From Sedimentisphaerales bacterium (GTDB lineage Bacteria > Planctomycetota > Phycisphaerae > Sedimentisphaerales > Anaerobacaceae): a stretch of DNA of 45,172 bases. The notes beneath the pieces are model-generated. The model had not been told where the DNA came from and ran no database searches. It worked only from the letters and a program-made list of their open reading frames with translations. Location: the NCBI GenBank assembly GCA_016930645.1, contig JAFGGH010000060.1:1-45172 (forward strand), read 5' to 3'. Position 1 is the stretch's first letter. The number at the start of each line of letters is the position of its first letter. Both the position numbers and the translations under genes were made by a program. Positions 1-7,823 of this stretch are shown here, in pieces.

Positions 1-41
1 CTATATGTATAGTAAGATGTTATATAAATCTATTATGATAT

Positions 42-80
42 TTTTGTGTCTTATGTGCTTTATGTGGCTATATGTTTTTG
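42..80 (+). repeat. Degenerate TGTG-unit repeat
   Basis: Three successive TTGTGTC / TTATGTGC / TTTATGTGGC units are followed by TATATG. They look like a decayed copy of the CTCTGTG-unit repeat seen at 17964 and 25062. An overlapping open frame here is low complexity and not convincing as a gene. Function unknown. Confidence 0.45.
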
Positions 81-135
81 TGCCTTCCTGTCTCGGCGTA
101 GCCCGCAGGGCGAAGACGGATGTGGCTATTTTAAA

Positions 136-170
136 AAATCCGTGGAAATCCGTGGAATCCGTGGTTGCTT
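136..170 (+). repeat. ATCCGTGG triple-unit repeat
   Basis: Three near-tandem ATCCGTGG units follow one another (ATCCGTGGAA, ATCCGTGGA, ATCCGTGGTT). Repeats of this form recur between genes in many environmental bacterial genomes (recollection, not a search). No coding signal accompanies it. Confidence 0.55.
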
Positions 171-252
171 TTTATGCAAAACGAACCCAATTTCCCCCGT
201 TTTTAGCCCAAAAACAAAGATTCAAAGCCAAAACGAACCCAAACGAACCCAA

Positions 253-277
253 TCTAAAGCCAATAATTGGCTTTAGA
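253..277. repeat. Perfect inverted repeat, 12-bp arms
   Basis: The arm TCTAAAGCCAAT (253-264), one central A, and ATTGGCTTTAGA (266-277) form a perfect hairpin. The right-arm sequence is partly copied again just downstream. No T-tract follows, so it is not a classical terminator. Confidence 0.8.
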
Positions 278-315
278 TTGGCTTTCAAAAGTGAATATCA
301 GAACCCAAAATCTTG

Positions 316-387
316 TCCGCCTCAGGCGGATTTACCCGCCGAATCCCGATTTTTACCAGCCTATGGCTGGTATCGGGAGAAGGCGGG
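316..387. repeat. Nested hairpins
   Basis: A hairpin TCCGCCT-C-AGGCGGA (316-330) is followed by three concentric stems: CCCGCC (335-340) with GGCGGG (382-387), CCCGAT (345-350) with ATCGGG (372-377), and ACCAGCC (355-361) with GGCTGGT (365-371). The CCCGAT/ATCGGG pair recurs at 28497 and 33938. It could be a folded repeat element; function unknown. Confidence 0.75.
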
Positions 388-420
388 CGAACCCAATTTT
401 TGAATAAAAATAGCTCTTAA

Positions 421-452
421 AAATCAGTGTTAATCAATGTAATCTGCGATTA
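421..452 (+). repeat. Degenerate ATC(T/A)GTG-unit repeat abutting a start codon
   Basis: Three units, ATCAGTGTTA, ATCAATGTA and ATCTGCGATTA, end about 10 nt before the ATG of the radical SAM gene. They resemble decayed ATCTGTG units. No clear Shine-Dalgarno sequence lies between the repeat and the start. Confidence 0.4.
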
Positions 453-462
453 AAATAAGAAT

Positions 463-1494
463 ATGACTGAACTTAAAGAGAACATATACAACCAGACAAA
501 GGTCAAAAGCAGCCCCAAGCTCAAGCTATGGCGGAACGCCGGCTTGATGCTCAGCTATAAATGCGACGCTGCCTGCGAGTTTTGCTATTACTGCTGCGGG
601 CCTGAAAAGGACGGCCTGATGTCTGTCGAAACAGCAATTGGTGCGTGGCAATCAGTCAAAAAGCTGGCGGGTGAATACGGCAAAATTCATCTTACAGGCG
701 GCGAGCCGTTTCTCTATTGGGACCGGCTTTGCGAAATCCTCGAACAGGGTAAAATCCAGAATCTCGGCCTGGTTGATTTGATTGAGACCAACGGCTGCTG
801 GGCGACAAGCGACACAGTCATAAAAGACAGGCTAAGAACTCTCGATAAACTCGGATTAAAGAGGCTGAAAATAAGCACCGACCCGTTCCACCTGGAATAT
901 GTCGATCTCGAAGTGGTGAAGAACCTGGCAAATCACGCAATAGAAATACTCGGCGCTGAACGCGTACTGGTCCACTGGAGGAAATACGTCGATGAGCCGG
1001 TGCAGATGAAACAAATCAGCAAAAAGCAGAAAGAGAAAAATTATCTAAAGGCCCTGGCTGATTACCCCATACGAACGACTGGCAGGGCGGCGGGAAGAAT
1101 AGCAGAATTAACCGCATCGAAAACCATAGACCAGCTAAGTGGGCTTAACTGCAAAAGAACATTTCTCGCCGCAAAAGGCGTCCATATCGACCCGTTCGGC
1201 AATGTCTTTAGCGGGACATGCAGCGGGATAATAATCGGCAATGTCAACGATATGCCGCTGGATGAGAAGTGGCGACAATTCGACCCGCGAAAAATGGAAA
1301 TTCTCAAGGTCCTTTTCGAGTCCGGCCCGGCAGGACTTATCAGACAAGCGAGAAAAATGGGGTACAAAACCAAAAAATTATATGCCGGCAAATGCCACCT
1401 GTGCACAGACATCAGGACATTTCTACTGAAGAGAAAACACAATCCCGATATTATAGGCCCTGGCCAGTGCTACGATTTAACCGAAGAAGACTAA
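463..1494 (+). CDS. Radical SAM protein
   Basis: The 343-residue protein carries the radical SAM cluster motif CDAACEFC (C34, C38, C41; CX3CX2C). The [11 protein letters not shown] stretch near residues 72-82 matches the SAM-contacting GGE motif. Further cysteines occur near residue 228 (GLNCKRTF) and 252 (FSGTCSG), and the C-terminal end has CHLC and a final GQC. These resemble a SPASM-like auxiliary iron-sulfur domain, but spacing is not diagnostic. The substrate cannot be inferred. The gene stands alone on the plus strand, with a repeat directly upstream and a terminator-like hairpin at 1615. It borders polysaccharide genes but need not belong to them. Confidence 0.85.
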   Translation: MTELKENIYNQTKVKSSPKLKLWRNAGLMLSYKCDAACEFCYYCCGPEKDGLMSVETAIGAWQSVKKLAGEYGKIHLTGGEPFLYWDRLCEILEQGKIQNLGLVDLIETNGCWATSDTVIKDRLRTLDKLGLKRLKISTDPFHLEYVDLEVVKNLANHAIEILGAERVLVHWRKYVDEPVQMKQISKKQKEKNYLKALADYPIRTTGRAAGRIAELTASKTIDQLSGLNCKRTFLAAKGVHIDPFGNVFSGTCSGIIIGNVNDMPLDEKWRQFDPRKMEILKVLFESGPAGLIRQARKMGYKTKKLYAGKCHLCTDIRTFLLKRKHNPDIIGPGQCYDLTEED

Positions 1495-1614
1495 CCAAAA
1501 TTTTTCTCTCATCAAAATTTGGAGGCCGTCAAATACGCGTTATACTTTATATGGCAGGGCGGCAAAAATCGCCATGCCGACAATATAACCGGAATTTTCT
1601 CTCCTCCTCTTCTA

Positions 1615-1674
1615 AGGAGACGGCCTGGCCAGCTAAAACGAAATATTTGGGGGGTCACCGTCTCCTACTTTTTA
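1615..1674 (+). terminator. Terminator-like inverted repeat
   Basis: AGGAGACGG (1615-1623) pairs with CCGTCTCCT (1658-1666), followed by ACTTTTTATT. The 34-nt loop is long for an intrinsic terminator, so the call is tentative. It lies about 120 nt after the radical SAM stop. A second small hairpin (GGCAGGGCG...CGCCATGCC) lies at about 1552-1577. Confidence 0.45.
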
Positions 1675-1806
1675 TTATGCAACGATTGTAAATCAAGAGT
1701 ATATTTAACACAAAAACACAAACTCACGAAGGAAATGTGAAAAATATTTGGTGAATTAGTGTTTTGGTGATTTCGTGCAAAAACCAGTAACGAAGAGCCG
1801 CAAATC

Positions 1807-1878
1807 GAAATCTACTTTTAAGCAGATTTCTCCACTACCCCTGCACCATATGGTGCAGGGTGCGCTCGAAATGACAAT
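1807..1878. repeat. Intergenic repeat with perfect palindrome
   Basis: AAATCT...AGATTT (about 1808-1829) is followed by a perfect palindrome with 11-bp arms (CCCTGCACCAT, 1839-1849, and its complement 1850-1860), then GCGCTCGAAATGACA. The frame AGATTTCTCCACT...TCGAAATGACA matches a dispersed intergenic repeat type I recall from several phyla. It abuts the 3' end of the GT9 gene. The stretch 1690-1795 also holds degenerate GTGTTTTGGTGATTTCGTG units. Confidence 0.55.
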
Positions 1879-2948
1879 TAAGAATCGAGAGCTTCGAGAA
1901 CTTTTTGCTGCATTTCGACAGACGGTGCTGATGCAAATTCAACGTTTTCATTTTGAATTACCGTCACATCCGGGCCGAGCGGCCTGTAAACCTTCGGATT
2001 TGTGTGACCGAACAGGGCGACAGTTTTAATTCCCAGTGTCGCCGCCAAATGAGTAATACCACTGTCATTGCCAATAAAGCAATCAGCGCAGGAAATAACC
2101 TGCAGCACTTCGGTAAGAGACAATTGGGTCAATGTAACAGCAGTATCGCTTATCGAATCAAGCCTGGCTTTTGAAAACTTTTCAAGCTCGGCAGGGCCGA
2201 GCAAAAATACAGCCTGTTTGCCTTGTCGTTGAAGGGTTTTTGCAAGACATATATAGTTACTGAGATTCCAGCATTTTTTTATATTGCCTGCGCCGGGGTG
2301 CATTATAATCAATGTGTTTTTATCTTTAATGCCAAAACTTTTTAATATATCACGTCCCGCCGTAATGTCCGAATGCAGAACATTTATTAACTGGCCTTCG
2401 AAAGAACAATTATCCGCGGTAGTTTTCAAACCGCTTTGAAGAATAAAATTTTTAATATGTCCGGCGCTTATATGTTCGTTCTCAAATATGCTCGGTATCT
2501 GTTCCAGGAGTATCACTTCTGAGCTGTTGCTGCAGTTCACTGTAAAAATAAGGTTACGCTCGAAGTCGCTGTCCGCTTTTCCCATAAAACTGACAACATA
2601 ACAGAAACCAGCGAATAAGTCGATAAGCTCATCGTTCTGCTCCACTTCGAAACTATCGCAGGCCAAGAAAAGCTTGTGCATATTGACCGAGTCAATAGTT
2701 CTAATCGAATCAATACAACTTCTGCCGGGCAGGAAGCCGGCATATTCACCCCTGGCGATCAAATCCACAGCACCTACCTTTAAGTTGCGTTTTATGAAAT
2801 GTGCCAGAGGCAGAGTAAGAAGGCAGTCTCCGATCGCTCCGGGCTGCAATATCAAGCAACGGCGTGCCCTTTTGAGAGCTTCGCTGCTGTTTTTTTCAAG
2901 CAAATCTAAAATCTGTTCCCGGGCTTCCATAATAACAATATAATACAC
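1878..2948 (-). CDS. Glycosyltransferase family 9 (heptosyltransferase-like)
   Basis: This 356-residue protein has the GT9 layout. An N-terminal RCLILQPGAIGDCLLTLPLA segment binds the acceptor side (GDxLLTLP signature). The C-terminal Rossmann domain carries GNDSGITHLAATLG and VALFGHTNP, the nucleotide-sugar signatures of ADP-heptose:LPS heptosyltransferases. It lacks membrane segments and should act at the cytoplasmic face of the inner membrane on a lipid-linked core sugar. The start could be six codons in (MEAR, 2930); neither has a strong ribosome-binding site. It is divergent from the GT-A-like gene at 3152. The true donor sugar is unknown, since many GT9 members in this phylum are not proven heptosyltransferases. 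Confidence 0.85.
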   Translation of the reverse strand: MYYIVIMEAREQILDLLEKNSSEALKRARRCLILQPGAIGDCLLTLPLAHFIKRNLKVGAVDLIARGEYAGFLPGRSCIDSIRTIDSVNMHKLFLACDSFEVEQNDELIDLFAGFCYVVSFMGKADSDFERNLIFTVNCSNSSEVILLEQIPSIFENEHISAGHIKNFILQSGLKTTADNCSFEGQLINVLHSDITAGRDILKSFGIKDKNTLIIMHPGAGNIKKCWNLSNYICLAKTLQRQGKQAVFLLGPAELEKFSKARLDSISDTAVTLTQLSLTEVLQVISCADCFIGNDSGITHLAATLGIKTVALFGHTNPKVYRPLGPDVTVIQNENVEFASAPSVEMQQKVLEALDS

Positions 2949-3151
2949 TTTTGAGGCTTTGTTTACCAGAGATAGACAGCAAAATTGCCGTCAAATACAC
3001 AGGGATTGAATATTACGAAGGTTTCATTGCTGTCATTTGAGCTTGAAAAAAAACGTCTTATCGTGTAATTTATCACACTTACAGGCTGTTGGGTTCCGGT
3101 CGAATCCTAAAAGCCGTTTATGCCTTACGTAAGATTCCGGGAACGAAATTT

Positions 3152-4075
3152 ATGGTCGCTGAAGTCGCCAACATAGTGTTTACAAAGAACCGTCCTCTTC
3201 AACTCGAGGGTTACCTGAGAAGCTTATATACGCAGTTTCCCAGGGAGCTTATTAAAACTTACATAATATTTAAACAAGAGTTGTTTACCGAACAATATAC
3301 CGACGTATTCAATCAATATCCGGAAGCTATCGTAATCAGGGAAAGTGACTTTCACAGTGATATTCTCGGTGTTATCGAACAGGTCCAGTCAAAGTATATT
3401 CTGTTCGGCGTCGATGATGTTGTTTTCTTTGACAAGGTGGATTTCGCACTTATAGATAAAACCTTCGAAAAGGTGAAAGACGACATTTTCGGATTTACAC
3501 TGCGATTTAATCCTGTGTCTCTCGAAAACAGCAACGACCGAATCGATACGCTGCAAATTGACGGGCAGAATGTTTATTTTCTCGACTGGACAAAAGGCAA
3601 AACTCCACACACCAAATATCCTTTCGAGCTTTGCTGTACCTTTTACAGAACGTCTCTGGTAAAAGAATTTCTACATAATACAATGAGTGATAACAAATTT
3701 GCCCAAAAGTTTTTCTCTCCCGAATCAAGTCTTGTGAAGATTCTGCCCTGGAAGATGCGCAGAAAAGTTCTAAAGCGTTTCGGTTTCTTTTTCAGCCCGA
3801 ACACATTGGAGTCCTGGCCCTGTCGCTGGTGCCAGCGTAATTTCGGTAAATTGCCCCCAAAAATGTTTTTTCAGGAATTATGCGCTTCCGCAATTCAGGT
3901 AAATATGGTAAATACAAGCACAAAAAATACATTCGACGGCAATGATGAATTGACCGTTGAGGTCCTGAATGAAAAGTTCCGCCAGGGTTATCGCCTGGAC
4001 ACAGATTACGTTTCCGCGAATAAGCCGAGCGGTCCCGGCTGCGGCAGGGATTACTTTAAGCTGATAAAAACCTGA
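3152..4075 (+). CDS. Putative GT-A-fold glycosyltransferase
   Basis: A 307-residue protein opens with a beta strand typical of GT2-like enzymes, VANIVFTKNRPLQLEGYLRSL. It has a DxD-like GVDDVVFFD near residue 85 that could hold the metal and nucleotide sugar. A TTG 21 codons upstream keeps the frame open, but the ATG at 3152 (after CGGGAACG) gives the better N-terminus. No membrane segment is seen. It is the first of a plus-strand series with the two methyltransferase-like genes, so a role in decorating the same polysaccharide is inferred. It is too divergent to name a donor or acceptor. Confidence 0.6.
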   Translation: MVAEVANIVFTKNRPLQLEGYLRSLYTQFPRELIKTYIIFKQELFTEQYTDVFNQYPEAIVIRESDFHSDILGVIEQVQSKYILFGVDDVVFFDKVDFALIDKTFEKVKDDIFGFTLRFNPVSLENSNDRIDTLQIDGQNVYFLDWTKGKTPHTKYPFELCCTFYRTSLVKEFLHNTMSDNKFAQKFFSPESSLVKILPWKMRRKVLKRFGFFFSPNTLESWPCRWCQRNFGKLPPKMFFQELCASAIQVNMVNTSTKNTFDGNDELTVEVLNEKFRQGYRLDTDYVSANKPSGPGCGRDYFKLIKT

Positions 4076-4112
4076 GTCAGACAGCTCGAACAAACGGAGA
4101 TTGTCAAAAATT

Positions 4113-4781
4113 ATGGTTAAAGAACCTTTTAAGCACTTTATTGAAAGAACGACCTTTATAGGAACTATCGCACGTGTCCACAGAGGAAAACAACTGAAAA
4201 AGAAATATATTCAATGGCAGCAAGCCGGAGCAACCGGACCGATGCCGAACTATGGCAAACAGCAGACAGTAATAGATTATATTAAACGATTCAAACCGGA
4301 AATCTTCATCGAAACCGGTACATACAAAGGGAAAATGGTTTATGCTGTTATGCCTTATATTGAAAATATTTATACAATCGAGCTGTCTGGACCGCACGTA
4401 GAGCGTGCAAAAAGACGATTCGCCGGCTACCCTAATATTAAAATCATTCACGGTCAAAGCGGTGAAGTCCTGCCTGAACTAATGAAGGGTATACACCAAA
4501 GCTGCCTTTTCTGGCTGGACGCACATTACTCAGGCGGCTCAACCACAAAAGGCGACTTAGACAGCCCTATCGAACAGGAGCTTGAATGTGTCTTAAACCA
4601 CGAAAAAATAAAAGAACATGTTATTTTAATTGATGATGCAAGATGTTTCGTCGGCAAAGGCGGCTATCCAACAATAGAAATGTTAAAAGGTTATGTTTTA
4701 AACCGACAGCTTGACTGGACTTTCGAGATAAAAAACGATATTATAAGAACACACAATAAAGATATAAACGATGAACAATAA
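4113..4781 (+). CDS. Class I SAM-dependent methyltransferase-like protein
   Basis: The 222-residue protein has a SAM-binding motif I, IFIETGTYKGKMVYAV. An acidic residue ends strand 2 (YTIELSGPHVERAKRRF), and a WLDAHYSGG motif follows at the expected strand-4 position. This order fits a Rossmann methyltransferase acting on sugars or lipids. The ATG at 4113 is preferred; a TTG at 4101 is also in frame, and GGAGA at 4096 could serve the ATG with a long spacing. The 3' end overlaps the next gene by 11 bp, indicating translational coupling. Substrate unknown. Confidence 0.65.
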   Translation: MVKEPFKHFIERTTFIGTIARVHRGKQLKKKYIQWQQAGATGPMPNYGKQQTVIDYIKRFKPEIFIETGTYKGKMVYAVMPYIENIYTIELSGPHVERAKRRFAGYPNIKIIHGQSGEVLPELMKGIHQSCLFWLDAHYSGGSTTKGDLDSPIEQELECVLNHEKIKEHVILIDDARCFVGKGGYPTIEMLKGYVLNRQLDWTFEIKNDIIRTHNKDINDEQ

Positions 4782-5631
4782 AACAACCACAGATAACAAC
4801 TGGCTTCAGTCTTACGCTTATAATAAGACTTCACAGCACGGCGAAGACGGTATTATTGAAAAAGTTCTCGAAGTAATCGGTGATAATGATAAGTGGTGTG
4901 TAGAGTTCGGTAGCTGGGACGGTAAAAGAGCAAGCAATACTTACACATTAATTACAGATAAATATTATTCGGCGGTATTAATCGAAGCTTCCTCAAAGAG
5001 ATTTCAGGACCTGAAGAAAACCTTTGAAGGAAACAACAAGGTTGTGATGCTCAACCAATTTGTAGGTTTTGGCGACGATGACAATCTTGACAAAATCCTT
5101 GAAAAGACGCCAATACCGCAAAATTTTGATTTACTAAGTATTGACGTTGACGGCAACGATTACCATATCTGGCATGCCGTCAGGAAATACAGACCAAAAT
5201 GCGCAGTAATCGAATTTAATCCAACAATACCTAAAGAGGTTGAATTCGTGCAGGGAAAAGATCACGCTATCACACAAGGGTGCAGTCTTTTGTCGCTTAC
5301 GAAATTAGCCCGCTCGAAAGGTTATGAGCTTGTAGCAACAACAAAAGGCAATGCAATATACGTCGATAAAAAGTACTTCGACAAATTCGGCATTGCTGAC
5401 AATTCGGTCGCCGTAATGTGGACAGATCAGTCCTTTATCACGTATATCTTCTGTGGATTCGACGGAAAGATCTTTATCAGGGGATACGGCAAATCACCCT
5501 GGCACCTCTTTCCTTTTAAGGAATCGAAAGTGCAGATGCTTCCCAAGTGGGCTGTAAAGAGAGTCGGCGACAAAAATTTCATCAGAAGAAAACTCGGGAA
5601 ATTTTACCGCAGACTGGTAAAGGAGAAGTAA
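4771..5631 (+). CDS. FkbM-like methyltransferase-family protein
   Basis: This 286-residue protein starts inside the previous gene. The segment SQHGEDGIIEKVLEVIG followed by WCVEFGSWDGKRASNT is a variant motif I (VEFGSWDG). LLSIDVDGNDYHIWHAV follows at the strand-4 position. Such proteins are usually annotated as FkbM-type or uncharacterised methyltransferases of polysaccharide clusters. Pairing with the preceding methyltransferase-like gene suggests successive O-methylation of surface sugars, which is inference. No signal peptide or membrane segment is seen. Just downstream lies the chimeric scar at 5666-5895. Confidence 0.6.
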   Translation: MNNKTTTDNNWLQSYAYNKTSQHGEDGIIEKVLEVIGDNDKWCVEFGSWDGKRASNTYTLITDKYYSAVLIEASSKRFQDLKKTFEGNNKVVMLNQFVGFGDDDNLDKILEKTPIPQNFDLLSIDVDGNDYHIWHAVRKYRPKCAVIEFNPTIPKEVEFVQGKDHAITQGCSLLSLTKLARSKGYELVATTKGNAIYVDKKYFDKFGIADNSVAVMWTDQSFITYIFCGFDGKIFIRGYGKSPWHLFPFKESKVQMLPKWAVKRVGDKNFIRRKLGKFYRRLVKEK

Positions 5632-5665
5632 TACTTTCATAGTCTCTGATTCAGGTTAAGCATTT

Positions 5666-5806
5666 ATGCAGTTTAATTCATTAGTTTTTATAACATTTGC
5701 TATTCTCTTCTTTGCCGGCTGGCCTTTGCTTCGCAGCCGCAATAATATCCGCTGGATATTACATTGGCAAAAAAAGTCTTATCTTGGCAACCCAAAATAC
5801 AGTTAG
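5666..5806 (+). pseudogene. N-terminal remnant of an MBOAT O-acyltransferase
   Basis: A 46-codon open frame starts MQFNSLVFITFAILFFAGW, then LLRSRNNIRWI. This matches the invariant beginning of AlgI/DltB-type MBOAT proteins (FNSxxF, first membrane helix, then a basic loop). It is cut off after about 31 residues, where homology ends and an unrelated sequence follows up to a stop. A complete MBOAT protein has more than 450 residues, so this is a residual 5' end. It implies that an O-acetylation gene once lay here. Expression of the fragment is unlikely to be useful. Confidence 0.6.
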
Positions 5807-5895
5807 AGGAAGGATTGAAGAGTACCATCGAATATTTTAATAAGCTGTTGGCTGATAAGAATTTGGAAGCCGTCAGGATAGAAAGGTGGCGATAG
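5776..5895 (+). pseudogene. C-terminal remnant of an NAD-dependent sugar epimerase/decarboxylase
   Basis: In the frame ending at the stop 5893-5895 the translation reads VLSWQPKIQLEEGLKSTIEY, then FNKLLADKN. This is the characteristic tail of UDP-glucuronate decarboxylase and related SDR epimerases (LGWxPKxxLEEGLKxTIEYF). No upstream part of the protein is present; the sequence joins directly to the MBOAT remnant around 5755-5776 in a different frame. It is the 3' scar of a deletion or recombination in the polysaccharide cluster. Confidence 0.65.
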
Positions 5896-5960
5896 AGAAA
5901 AATGCTCATTCTTTTAATTTAACAGGGTTTCTGTCCGCATGTACTGAGGAAATTAGTCTC

Positions 5961-7823
5961 ATGCCCATGGTTAGTATTATAATACCAACATACAATCGTT
6001 GCGAGCTTGTTCTTCAAGCCATTCAGAGTGTACAAAATCAGACTTTTAAAGATTTTGAAGTGTTGGTAATTGATGATAACTCAACCGATGATACTCAAAA
6101 GTGTATTACAATAATCAAAGACGGCAGGATTCACTATTTACGTAATCCCCGGAAAGGTATCAGTAGTGCTAGGAATTTTGGGATAGAAAACTCAAAAGGT
6201 AAATACATATCCTTTCTTGATAGTGATGACTTGTGGCTACCAGATAAAATAGAAAAGCAATTAGAAATATTAAGTCAAGACGAGAACCTGATAGTCTGGT
6301 CTGATGCGTCCATAATAGACGCCGAAGGTAAAGAGAAAGGAATCTTATTGACTGAGCGATACGGGGCTAAAAAAAGGAAAAAAAGTGGTGATATTTTCCT
6401 TGAATTATTACAGGGTAACTTCGTAAGTGTTCAAAGCATAATGCTTAGAAGAGATATCACGAAAAAGATAAAATTTGATACATCCCTGATTTATGCCGAC
6501 GACTACAAGTTTGTTATCGACCTTGCACAAAATTTTCGATATTACTTCATCCCTGCACCACTTGTTAAATACAGGATTCATGATAACAACGTTATCAGCA
6601 AGAATCCGCAACTTTGGATTAAAGACCTGATCAAGATCTACACAAAGGTAACACGGGAACAAAATAAAATTATACCCCGGAAACTCAAGGCCAAGCTTTT
6701 CTACCGGCTAAGCAAGCATTTTCTCATAAGGAACCGGCGTAAATTCTCAAGATACTATTTGTGGCAAGCTTTCAGGCAAAATCCTTTTAAGGCTTCTTAT
6801 TTACGAAAGTTATTACAGTCTTTTTTAGTTTCGACTCCAATAATATCTGTTAGAGTAGAGCAGGTAAAGAAAACAGAAGATGCATTTATGGTTAAGGAGC
6901 AGACTACTGTGATGCCTTGTGTAAGTGTAGTCATGACTTCTTACGACCATGAGGTTTACCTTTCTGAGTCAATAGAAAGTGTTCTGAACCAGACCTTCGG
7001 CGACTTTGAGCTGATCATAATCGATGATAGCTCGCGAGACAGGTCAAAGAAAATTATTGAGAACTACGCTAATCAAGACCCAAGGGTCAAGGCGGTATAC
7101 CACAGTGAGAATCGGGGCATCGCAAAGACTTTGAATGAAGCACTGGAAATTGCAGAAGGGCAGTATATAGCAATAGCTGCTTCCGATGACCTCTGGCTTT
7201 GCGACAAACTCGAGAAGCAGATGAAATTCTTAAATCAGAACAACAACCTTGTTGTCTGGTCCGATGCATATATAATAAATGCCGAGGGCAAAGATACGGG
7301 CTTGCTGTGGAGCCGACGATACAAGATAGATAATAAGAAAAAAAACGGTAACATTTTTTATGAACTCTTATGGGGAAACTTTATATGTCCCCAAAGTTTA
7401 ATATTAAAAAGGACAATCGCTCAGGAAATCGGCTTTGATGCCAGACTTAATTTTGCTGTTGACTACAAATTTCTGATTACCATTTCACAAAAGTATAACT
7501 TCCATTTTATTTCCGAGCCGCTTGTCAAATACAGGATGCACGGACAAAACGCCATTTTTCATGGCTCTGGCCTCTGGGAAAAAGATATGTTGAAAATCTT
7601 CAGTAAGATAATCCAACAGAACAGTAACACTCTGCCCAGAAAACTTAAAGCAAGACTGCATTCCAGAATTGGCAAATATCTTTTAGTAAGAAAGAAGTAT
7701 AAACTATCAAGACATCATTTTTTAATCGCTTCCAAATGCGAACCTTTTAATATGTCTTATTTACGAAGATTTCTACGTACATTTTCCATCTTTCACTCGG
7801 ACAAGAACGAACTGGGCAAATGA
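5961..7823 (+). CDS. Tandem double GT2 glycosyltransferase
   Basis: This roughly 620-residue protein holds two complete GT2 (GT-A) domains. Each begins with an MPxVS strand (MPMVSIIIPTYN; MPCVSVVMTSYD). Each carries VIDDNS/IIDDSS, a SDDLWL metal-binding motif, and the same C-terminal region (VKYRxH, PRKLKA, SYLRxxL). The halves are similar end to end, so the gene arose by duplication and fusion. I chose the ATG at 5961 because GAGGA sits about 10 nt upstream; the frame is open back to a GTG at 5886. An AAGGAG at 6894-6899 precedes the second domain's own ATG (6912), a possible internal start. The stop overlaps the next gene by 4 bp. It probably adds two successive sugars to a lipid-linked glycan. 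Confidence 0.85.
   Translation: MPMVSIIIPTYNRCELVLQAIQSVQNQTFKDFEVLVIDDNSTDDTQKCITIIKDGRIHYLRNPRKGISSARNFGIENSKGKYISFLDSDDLWLPDKIEKQLEILSQDENLIVWSDASIIDAEGKEKGILLTERYGAKKRKKSGDIFLELLQGNFVSVQSIMLRRDITKKIKFDTSLIYADDYKFVIDLAQNFRYYFIPAPLVKYRIHDNNVISKNPQLWIKDLIKIYTKVTREQNKIIPRKLKAKLFYRLSKHFLIRNRRKFSRYYLWQAFRQNPFKASYLRKLLQSFLVSTPIISVRVEQVKKTEDAFMVKEQTTVMPCVSVVMTSYDHEVYLSESIESVLNQTFGDFELIIIDDSSRDRSKKIIENYANQDPRVKAVYHSENRGIAKTLNEALEIAEGQYIAIAASDDLWLCDKLEKQMKFLNQNNNLVVWSDAYIINAEGKDTGLLWSRRYKIDNKKKNGNIFYELLWGNFICPQSLILKRTIAQEIGFDARLNFAVDYKFLITISQKYNFHFISEPLVKYRMHGQNAIFHGSGLWEKDMLKIFSKIIQQNSNTLPRKLKARLHSRIGKYLLVRKKYKLSRHHFLIASKCEPFNMSYLRRFLRTFSIFHSDKNELGK

Larger units (their letters stand above)
176..399 (+). 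repeat. CGAACCCAA-unit intergenic repeat block
   Basis: The unit CGAACCCAA occurs at about 182, 234, 244 and 388, with an A-rich spacer built from AAAGCCAA pieces. Translating this block gives KTNPIS/NEPNF-like peptides, which I recall as spurious small hypothetical proteins in Phycisphaerae assemblies. The whole 1-462 stretch therefore reads as repeat DNA, with no supported gene. Confidence 0.5.

Noticed and set aside
5-403. Open frame of 132 codons at the left edge
   Set aside because: It runs through repeat units and hairpins (CGAACCCAA, ATCCGTGG), has no domain, and the second overlapping frame is equally open.
1269-1740. Frames overlapping the end of the radical SAM gene
   Set aside because: They are shadows in other frames and read into the hairpin region.
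3085-3110. tRNA-like T-loop (GGTTCCGGTCGAATCC)
   Set aside because: No acceptor, D or anticodon stem could be paired around it.
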